Origin: CAZCRE01 sp964501075 | GTDB lineage: Archaea; Thermoproteota; Bathyarchaeia; Bathyarchaeales; Bathycorpusculaceae | NCBI GenBank assembly: GCA_964501075.1 | Contig: CAZCRE010000081.1 | Coordinates: forward strand, 1-5,545 | Length of the DNA: 5,545 nucleotides | Direction: 5' to 3' | In this document: positions 1-4,399 of the stretch, in pieces | Layout: every line of letters begins with the position of its first letter | Numbering within the stretch: the stretch's first letter is position 1 | Translations under genes and position numbers: made by a program | The notes under the pieces: generated by a model | The model's database searches: none | Seen by the model: only the letters and a program-made list of their open reading frames with translations | What the model was told of the DNA's origin: nothing

Positions 1-283
1 ATGGTTCGGTTTTTTCTATGCCGGCTTCAGCGGGCGACATGATGACGCTGGTTGCTAGGCCAGTTGCGGTTTGGGCTGCGGTCAAGGCCCATTCTTCGCT
101 GTCAGCGGTTATCAGTATTCTTCCAGCCCACATCGGAAACATCTCGGCGAAAGTGTCTACTATGGTGCAAATGCTGCCGGTCTGGTGATGTTTCACTAGG
201 AAGTCGCCTTCTTTGTTCCTGTTAATCACCTCAAGATCATTTGCGCTTTCGGAAGATCTTGGTTCGTTCTCGCTCAGTGGCAT
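1..283 (-). CDS. ftr: Formylmethanofuran:tetrahydromethanopterin formyltransferase, N-terminal part (cut by window edge)
   Basis: Ftr moves the formyl group from formylmethanofuran to N5 of tetrahydromethanopterin in the cytoplasm, the second step of the archaeal C1 branch. Only about 94 codons are present; the family is about 300 residues. The visible part contains DTFAEMFPMWAGRILITA, then EEWALTAAQTATGLATSVIM and SPAEAGIE. This follows, without gaps, the known Ftr N-terminus (DTFAEAF, ATGFxTSVIM, PAEAGI), so the family call is firm. The start is not. The ATG at 283 gives 42 residues before DTFAE, whereas characterised Ftr proteins have about nine. An in-frame GTG at 196 would leave 13 and may be the true start. 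A TGA in frame just upstream of 283 prevents a longer protein. The extension is polar (many S, E, N) and looks unlike a conserved domain. The gene follows the DUF2341-LamG gene on the same strand after a gap of about 95 bases. Confidence 0.93.
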   Translation of the reverse strand, partial: MPLSENEPRSSESANDLEVINRNKEGDFLVKHHQTGSICTIVDTFAEMFPMWAGRILITADSEEWALTAAQTATGLATSVIMSPAEAGIEKTEP

Positions 284-392
284 GCTTAAACCCTGCTTTC
301 AGTAGTTCTCCGTCTTCCTTAAGAGCCTTCGCGGTAGCAGTGTAATAGTCAGCGCATGCTGCGATTAGTGCTTTGACTTTATGTGACTTCAA
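237..392 (-). CDS. Short unassigned ORF, about 51 residues; possible gene remnant
   Basis: This frame is open from a stop at 441-443 to a TGA at 237-239, and the only usable start is a TTG at 392. Its residues from AACADYYTATAKALKEDGEL onward are rich in Ala, Lys, Glu and Leu and look helical, more protein-like than the usual shadow frames. It has no ATG and no Shine-Dalgarno sequence, and it overlaps the end of the DUF2341 gene by 14 bases and the start of ftr if ftr begins at 283. If ftr begins at the GTG at 196 there is no overlap. The pattern faintly recalls helical small subunits of phage terminases (P27 type), but the stretch is too short to claim that. It may be a decayed gene end or chance. 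Confidence 0.2.
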   Translation of the reverse strand: MKSHKVKALIAACADYYTATAKALKEDGELLKAGFKHATERERTKIFRKRK

Positions 393-2025
393 AAGTAATG
401 ACGTACAACAAGTATGTGGTTGTGTTAGGTGTAAGGATTTTCAAGTGGACGTACAAGTATGACGATCCGGTTGCGTTTGCAAGAAGGTTGCTCATGCTTA
501 TGTACACCGTAGATCCTGAACCCCCTGGAAGGTTGAATAGTGTTCCTTGGGACTGGGTTACACTTCCACTGCTGACAACTATTTGGTCGCTTGAGGTCGC
601 AGCATCGTGGAGACCTATTATCGCGTTTGATAGGCGGGGAATGTTTGAGTTGCTGTAGACTTTCATGCTTACGTTCCAAGCACCTGTTACTTGGTTGACA
701 ACGTTGAGCACAGGGTCGTACGCGCGGGCTTCTTCGGTTCCATAATTGAACTTGGACTGGTCGACCTCGTATTGGTAGCAGGCCTTATTCCAGTTTGTTG
801 AACGAGCGGTTTTTGAGATGCGGACCTCGTCAATCTTGCCAGACCAGAATTCGGAGGCTCCTGGCCGAGCTCCAATGGTAGGGGTATCATAAGGGTTTGT
901 ATTGGAAATTGTAGAAGCTGTCACGGTACTCGTAGTGTCAACGCCGTTGATCATGAAGTGATGGATGTCAGAGACAGAATCAAAGACTCCTACCACGTAG
1001 TACCAGGTACTTGTGTAAAGAGTCGTGGTTGGGCTAGCCCAAGTGGTGAGTGAACCTGTATCAAGGGCTCGACCTGCTAACTGAAAACGGTTGCTTGAGC
1101 TTAAGCCAAATTTGACCCGAGATAGCGCGCTCGTGCCAATCGATTCCTCGTAGATCTCACGAGTAGCGGAATTGAGAGTCCCTGTATTGACCCAAGCGGA
1201 AACCGTATATCGGGTCAAACCTTTAACTGAGGCACCAGTATTTGTTGGCACCTTGGCATTTGCTCCGTTGAAATTGAGTCCTCCATCAATCTTGCAGGAT
1301 TGTTGGTCCCCTACAACCATGTTATTTGCTGTGCCGGCATTGCTGCCTTTACTATCTTTGAATTGAGGTGCCGTACCTGTTGGGTTCTCTTTCAAATGCC
1401 AGACTGCTATGTAATTGCTGTCCCAGACGTTATTACTGTTGCTAGAATAACTGTCAAAATTCACCGTGCTATTTCCGTAGTAAATCCAGATGTAGTCGGT
1501 TGTTGAACTGGCGTCTATCTGTGGAACCTTTACCCAAGCGATCATGTCATCACTTGTATGATTGAATTTTTCAAATTCGTAGTACAATTCGGTTGTATTG
1601 TCGGCATCGACAAATCGTGTGTCGTTTCCGTTTGTTTGAACATGCCCCCAGAAATCGGTGTTGGAACTGCTAAGTATGATTGGTACTGGGAAATTAGCCA
1701 GGTTCTCACTTATCGCTGAATTGTTGAAAGTGATTTTTTTCCGATATTGAAAGTTAGCGATCCATCCTTGGGTGACAGGTGCTGAAACGCTGACTTTCGC
1801 GCTGGTGCTGTTCGTGTAGATTGTGCTGCTGCCGGCTGTGCCGCTATTAAGGATAACAGGTGGAGCTGCAATGGTTGCGTAGGGTTGGAAAAGCGGAGAT
1901 GAATAGACACTTGCAGACGCGCTATCAAACAAGAGACTCAATAGGCAAAACAGAGTAGCCAGTAGCAAGATTGAACGAAGGATTCTGCGAGCGTTAAGAC
2001 TATGTTTTCTCACGTTGTTTCCCAT
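379..2025 (-). CDS. Secreted DUF2341 and LamG (concanavalin A-like) domain surface protein
   Basis: 548 residues, predicted outside the cell. A signal peptide is clear: basic residues to R17, a hydrophobic core at about 18-33, and probable cleavage after SASA near 38. Residues about 88-185 match DUF2341 (YRKKITFN, then RFVDAD, MIAWVKVP and IYYGN). Residues about 205-415 are a LamG/ConA-like jelly roll, with AVWHL, GGLNFNG, YTVSAWVN and the closing GKIDEVRIS. DUF2341-LamG pairs are common in archaeal and bacterial surface proteins and usually bind glycans or other surface ligands; no catalytic residues are visible. Residues 435-548 form a third, beta-rich region. Both that region and residues 37-59 resemble the 189-residue protein encoded just upstream. 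Many N-x-S/T sequons (such as N72, N134, N143, N155, N185) suggest glycosylation. There is no C-terminal anchor helix or sorting signal. The ribosome binding site before ATG 2025 is weak; the 33-base gap to the upstream gene suggests co-transcription. Confidence 0.9.
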   Translation of the reverse strand: MGNNVRKHSLNARRILRSILLLATLFCLLSLLFDSASASVYSSPLFQPYATIAAPPVILNSGTAGSSTIYTNSTSAKVSVSAPVTQGWIANFQYRKKITFNNSAISENLANFPVPIILSSSNTDFWGHVQTNGNDTRFVDADNTTELYYEFEKFNHTSDDMIAWVKVPQIDASSTTDYIWIYYGNSTVNFDSYSSNSNNVWDSNYIAVWHLKENPTGTAPQFKDSKGSNAGTANNMVVGDQQSCKIDGGLNFNGANAKVPTNTGASVKGLTRYTVSAWVNTGTLNSATREIYEESIGTSALSRVKFGLSSSNRFQLAGRALDTGSLTTWASPTTTLYTSTWYYVVGVFDSVSDIHHFMINGVDTTSTVTASTISNTNPYDTPTIGARPGASEFWSGKIDEVRISKTARSTNWNKACYQYEVDQSKFNYGTEEARAYDPVLNVVNQVTGAWNVSMKVYSNSNIPRLSNAIIGLHDAATSSDQIVVSSGSVTQSQGTLFNLPGGSGSTVYISMSNLLANATGSSYLYVHLKILTPNTTTYLLYVITFEVT

Positions 2026-2058
2026 TCTGAATTCAAGAAAAATGGTGGAAAGAGGCTA

Positions 2059-2628
2059 TTACTCTACGTCCACCGATATCTGTATGTTTGCCGTTATGCC
2101 GCTGTTTGCTCCAGCCGTTGCCACCGTTGAAACGTAGATGATCCACTGTGTGCTCGCTGGCAGGGTCAAGTATGAAGTTGTGGATGGCGTGTTCCACGTG
2201 GTGCCTGTGACTGTGTAGTTGAATGAGGCTTGGGATGCTCCCGCTGTATTCTCCACGACAAAGTTTATCGATGTGAAGTTGCTGACCTGCGAATTTCCAG
2301 AAGCTGGCGTGATGGAGACGTGGCGTAGTCTGAAGGTGTGACTGGACGAGTCAGTGTTGCTTACGTTGAGTGGTTGATCGTATGCCAGAGTCGCGTTTGG
2401 ATAGGCTTTGATGGCCAGACTAACCCATGTTCCGTTTGATCCCAGTGTTGAGCCGCTTGGCCAGTCGTTTCCTTGAGCGAAGACTATTGGAGCCGCGGTG
2501 ATTGTGACGGCAGGCTGCGCTATCATTGAGTAGTAGACTGCGGCGCTGGCTGTGGATATGAGTATTGATGCAAGAATGAGAGTGAGTAGCGTGATTGACT
2601 TCTTGGAGCTGATTTTCTTTAGGTTCAT
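2059..2628 (-). CDS. Secreted beta-rich protein of unknown function
   Basis: 189 residues. The N-terminus is a typical signal peptide: MNLKKISSKK, a hydrophobic stretch at 12-25 and a probable cleavage at TASA-AVYY near 29-30. The mature part is rich in Thr, Ser, Val, Asn and Ala with alternating hydrophobic residues, as in an all-beta fold, and has no Cys. Five N-x-S/T sequons are visible (N65, N78, N88, N117, N137). I do not recognise a named family. The overall plan, a short signal peptide followed by one small beta-sandwich, recalls SipW-exported TasA/camelysin-type proteins, but this is an analogy of layout only. Residues 28-50 align without gaps to residues 37-59 of the downstream DUF2341 protein (11 of 23 identical), and AYDQPLNVSN (82-91) matches AYDPVLNVVN there. 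The start is certain: ATG overlaps the upstream stop as ATGA and follows GGAGGTGA by four bases, so translation is probably coupled. It could be a structural or fibre subunit. Confidence 0.85.
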   Translation of the reverse strand: MNLKKISSKKSITLLTLILASILISTASAAVYYSMIAQPAVTITAAPIVFAQGNDWPSGSTLGSNGTWVSLAIKAYPNATLAYDQPLNVSNTDSSSHTFRLRHVSITPASGNSQVSNFTSINFVVENTAGASQASFNYTVTGTTWNTPSTTSYLTLPASTQWIIYVSTVATAGANSGITANIQISVDVE

Positions 2629-3125
2629 TGCTTCACCTCCTTGTCCCTTCGAAGCATCTTCACTGTCGCCGGACTGAATGTAACAGTTAGGCCTATTCCC
2701 ACCGCAAATGCAAGAACTACAAGGCCGATTTGTGGGGTCAGAGAGATAATGCTTCCTTGCATGGAGTCATACTGGAAGACAAAAAAGGTTGCAGCCAAGA
2801 TTGATGGAAGACTGAACGCTCCAAACCAAGCTTTGGCGATGGTCCACAGTCTCTTTGCAGCCGCTACGTAGAAGTTTGCTGCAACGACGCTGGTTAGGGC
2901 TGTTGTTAGATAGGCAAATGAGTACCAGAATCTTGTGCTCTCTTCAGCCTGCATCATGTATCCCCTGCTAACGACGAGATATCCGAGTCCGAAGAGGGCA
3001 GCAACTTGATAGATGTAAGGTAAGGCTTTGGGAAAGCGGTTGCCCAACAGATGAGTCAACAGGCTTAACACTAGAAATAGGTTTATCCCTATTAGTGTGA
3101 AAACCTCGGGCGGCAATTGAGTCAT
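2625..3125 (-). CDS. Small integral membrane protein, about five transmembrane helices, unknown function
   Basis: 166 residues, with no family I can name. Hydrophobic segments are visible at about 9-27, 37-53, 66-90, 100-117 and 129-150, so about five helices. The C-terminus is short and charged (KMLRRDKEVKQ). The loop after helix 2 has RGYMMQAEESTRFW, and the loop after helix 3 is basic (AKRLW). There is no signal-peptidase Ser/Lys dyad context, no ATP-binding motif and no Cys pair, so it does not look like a protease, transporter ATPase or redox protein. It is first in a minus-strand unit and overlaps the secreted-protein gene by four bases (ATGA). That coupling suggests it helps export, anchor or assemble the two exported products, but this is inference from position only. 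The start at ATG 3125 is supported by AAGGTGGA five bases upstream. Confidence 0.85.
   Translation of the reverse strand: MTQLPPEVFTLIGINLFLVLSLLTHLLGNRFPKALPYIYQVAALFGLGYLVVSRGYMMQAEESTRFWYSFAYLTTALTSVVAANFYVAAAKRLWTIAKAWFGAFSLPSILAATFFVFQYDSMQGSIISLTPQIGLVVLAFAVGIGLTVTFSPATVKMLRRDKEVKQ
2633..2640 (-). promoter_or_regulatory. Strong ribosome binding site for the secreted 189-residue protein
   Basis: GGAGGTGA lies four bases before ATG 2628 and is nearly a full complement of the archaeal 16S rRNA 3' end. It lies inside the last codons of the upstream membrane-protein gene, so this start can be loaded strongly and by re-initiation. This fits a secreted protein made in larger amounts than the membrane protein before it. 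Confidence 0.85.
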
Positions 3126-3130
3126 TACTA

Positions 3131-3138
3131 TCCACCTT
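3131..3138 (-). promoter_or_regulatory. Ribosome binding site for the five-helix membrane protein
   Basis: AAGGTGGA stands five bases before ATG 3125 and pairs well with the archaeal anti-Shine-Dalgarno sequence. It fixes the start of the first gene of the minus-strand unit and argues against a leaderless transcript. Confidence 0.7.
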
Positions 3139-3163
3139 GGTTATCAAAACTGACCTGTTCTTG

Positions 3164-3171
3164 CACTTAAG
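3164..3171 (-). promoter_or_regulatory. Candidate TATA-like box for the minus-strand surface-protein unit
   Basis: CTTAAGTG on the minus strand is centred about 43 bases before ATG 3125. With the usual spacing of about 25 bases from TATA to start of transcription, the transcript would begin near 3142 and have a short leader holding the ribosome binding site. The match to the archaeal TATA consensus is poor, so this is only the best-placed candidate. The palindrome at 3190-3210 sits just upstream of it. Confidence 0.25.
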
Positions 3172-3189
3172 CCCTATGAACTATGAAAT

Positions 3190-3210
3190 CTGATTCAGAA
3201 TCTGAATCAG
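3190..3210. promoter_or_regulatory. Perfect inverted repeat, 9-bp arms with 3-bp centre; possible operator
   Basis: CTGATTCAG and CTGAATCAG are exact reverse complements separated by AAT. The repeat lies between the divergent membrane-protein and HAD genes. It lacks the T-run of a terminator and no transcript should end here, so a binding site for a dimeric regulator is the simplest reading. A tandem copy of the heptamer ctatgaa (3174-3187) stands beside it on the minus-unit side. Which gene it controls cannot be told from sequence. Confidence 0.5.
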
Positions 3211-3261
3211 GCTTTGTCCATGCTGAGGAAGGGCTTCGAAGTTGGGAGGTCCGTGCACAAG

Positions 3262-3269
3262 TTTTATTA
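3262..3269 (+). promoter_or_regulatory. Candidate TATA box for the HAD gene
   Basis: TTTTATTA is centred about 60 bases before the GTG at 3326. A start of transcription about 25 bases downstream, near 3290, leaves a leader of some 35 bases that includes the GAGAGG ribosome binding site. The box would lie inside the coding region if translation began at the ATG at 3242, which favours the later start. Confidence 0.4.
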
Positions 3270-3325
3270 TCCGAAGAGCATTCCAGAGATTCGCAAGAAT
3301 TACTCTGGACACGAGAGGCCTATGT

Positions 3326-4141
3326 GTGGCAACCGTTAGAGCGGTGGTCTTTGACTTCATCGGGACACTAACAAACGTTAAGGACTATAGCATGGAGGAT
3401 TCAAAGAGGAAGCTGTGCAAGGCGATCAAGGCAGAAGGTTTTGACGTTGAGGAAACGTCTTTCTCGGAAGCATACAGCCGCGCTCACGAGAAATATCGAG
3501 TTATCCGCTATCAAGAACTGGTTGAAGTGACAAACTCCGTCTGGATCTCTGAAGCCTTGAACACCCTTGGGCTTAGAGCAAGTCCAGATGATGTTCGCAT
3601 AAAGACGGCTCTGAACATCTTCTTTCAAGATTATGTGAAGTCTTTTGAACTCAGACCATGCGCTAGGGAATTGTTGAGAAAAGTCTCAACAGACTTCAAG
3701 TTAGGTTTGATCTCAAACTTCACGTACGCTCCTGTGATTTACGTAGCGCTCAGGAGACTGGCGATAAACAAGTTTTTCAATGCCGTTCTGGTTTCAGCGG
3801 ATGTCGGCTGGCGCAAACCCAGCAAGAGAATATTCGAAGAGGCTCTAAGAAGGCTTGGAGTAAGGCCAGAGGAGACGGTTTATGTTGGAGATAGCCCGTT
3901 GGAGGACATCAAGGGTGGGAAAGCCGTGGGCATGAAAACAGTTTTTGTGCCTTCGCAGTTCTATTCGCTTGAATTTCTGCACGAAAACCAGATAGTGCCA
4001 GATTTGATTGTCGAGGATATTTGCGAGCTATATCACAAGGTCGAACAATTTTCCAGCAACGTAGGCAATACTGCTAATAAAACTCATGAGAGTTCAAGTC
4101 AGTCCGCTCAGAGGAATGGTGGTGCGGCCGCCGAGATTTGA
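3326..4141 (+). CDS. HAD-superfamily protein (HAD-IA like, cap domain present), atypical motif I
   Basis: About 271 residues from the GTG at 3326. I prefer this start to the ATG at 3242 because GAGAGG lies seven bases upstream, the beta strand of motif I (VRAVVFDF) begins only a few residues later as is normal for the family, and the 28 extra residues look random. Numbering from GTG: motif I is DFIGTLT with nucleophile D10; motif II is LISN with S130; motif III is WRKPS with K164; motif IV is VGDSPLED with D189 and D194. A helical cap occupies about 20-105. These enzymes are mostly cytoplasmic phosphatases or dehalogenases working through an aspartyl intermediate. The second Asp of motif I, which acts as acid/base in phosphatases, is Ile12 here, so ordinary phosphatase activity is doubtful; 2-haloacid dehalogenases also lack it (Tyr there). 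Substrate unknown. The last 29 residues are Ser/Asn/Gln-rich, lie beyond the fold and run into the opposing tRNA gene. Confidence 0.85.
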   Translation: MATVRAVVFDFIGTLTNVKDYSMEDSKRKLCKAIKAEGFDVEETSFSEAYSRAHEKYRVIRYQELVEVTNSVWISEALNTLGLRASPDDVRIKTALNIFFQDYVKSFELRPCARELLRKVSTDFKLGLISNFTYAPVIYVALRRLAINKFFNAVLVSADVGWRKPSKRIFEEALRRLGVRPEETVYVGDSPLEDIKGGKAVGMKTVFVPSQFYSLEFLHENQIVPDLIVEDICELYHKVEQFSSNVGNTANKTHESSSQSAQRNGGAAAEI

Positions 4142-4197
4142 ACCCGGGTCGTCAGCGTGGCAGGCTGATGTCCTAGACCAAACTAGACTACGGCCGC
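4120..4197 (-). tRNA. tRNA-Gly (anticodon GCC), CCA encoded
   Basis: The full cloverleaf can be drawn on the minus strand. The acceptor stem GCGGCCG/CGGCCGC has seven Watson-Crick pairs. The D arm is GTCT/GGAC with GG in the loop. The anticodon stem TCAGC/GCTGA encloses CTGCCAC, giving anticodon GCC after T33. The variable loop has four bases, and the T arm CCGGG/CTCGG (one G-U pair) has loop TTCAAAT. The discriminator is A at 4123, and CCA follows at 4122-4120. There is no intron. It reads glycine codons GGC and GGT. Its 3' part, including the T loop, overlaps the end of the HAD gene on the other strand. Confidence 0.97.
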
Positions 4198-4246
4198 GCG
4201 ATGCTGTGAAGTCGATTCAGTTAATGATGGTAAAATAGTTAGCTTA

Positions 4247-4255
4247 CTTTTAAAT
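4247..4255. promoter_or_regulatory. Candidate TATA box, readable on both strands
   Basis: The minus strand reads AAGA then TTTAAAAG, a fair BRE-TATA pair about 54 bases before the 5' end of tRNA-Gly, which would give a leader of about 28 bases. The core TTTAAA is self-complementary and could also serve the plus strand, starting a transcript near 4278 with a leader of about 120 bases before DUF401. A second A/T stretch at 4230-4238 is closer to the tRNA and is an alternative. Confidence 0.4.
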
Positions 4256-4385
4256 CTTAAGAGTCATGGAAAATAGCGCAACATATGACGAAATGCCCAT
4301 CTGATATCCTGTTTCAACGTTTTCTAAAGGAAAGGCATAAAGCGTCTGGGTCAGCCTCCGTTTTGCAGGGGCAAGGTTCCCAGAA

Positions 4386-4392
4386 AAGGAAG
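4386..4392 (+). promoter_or_regulatory. Ribosome binding site setting the TTG start of the DUF401 gene
   Basis: AAGGAAG lies seven bases before TTG 4400 and ten before GTG 4403. No in-frame ATG occurs until residue 36, in the middle of an early hydrophobic segment, so this site is the main evidence for a non-ATG start. Confidence 0.5.
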
Positions 4393-4399
4393 ACTAGCA

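Larger units (their letters stand above)
4198..4399. other. Intergenic region between tRNA-Gly and the DUF401 gene
   Basis: About 200 bases with no gene I can support. It should hold the promoter of the minus-strand tRNA and possibly that of the plus-strand DUF401 gene. A 42-codon plus-strand frame (4285-4413) overlaps the DUF401 start and has no ribosome binding site or recognisable content. No terminator hairpin with a T-run is visible. Confidence 0.6.

Noticed and set aside
383..679. Long open frames on both strands within the 3' end of the DUF2341 gene
   Set aside because: They are shadows of the well-supported DUF2341-LamG protein, whose translation shows a signal peptide and domain motifs.
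3242..3325. ATG at 3242 as start of the HAD gene
   Set aside because: The 28 added residues precede the first beta strand of the fold without matching it, a TATA-like box lies inside them, and the GTG at 3326 has a well-placed GAGAGG.
3183..3371. 62-codon plus-strand frame beginning MKSDSESESG
   Set aside because: It covers the palindrome and promoter region and the start of the HAD gene in another frame. Its first residues simply translate the inverted repeat, and it has no ribosome binding site or recognisable motif.
4117..4141. Integration (att) site at the 3' end of tRNA-Gly
   Set aside because: tRNA 3' ends are common integrase targets, but no integrase gene and no second copy of the tRNA 3' end is visible within the window.
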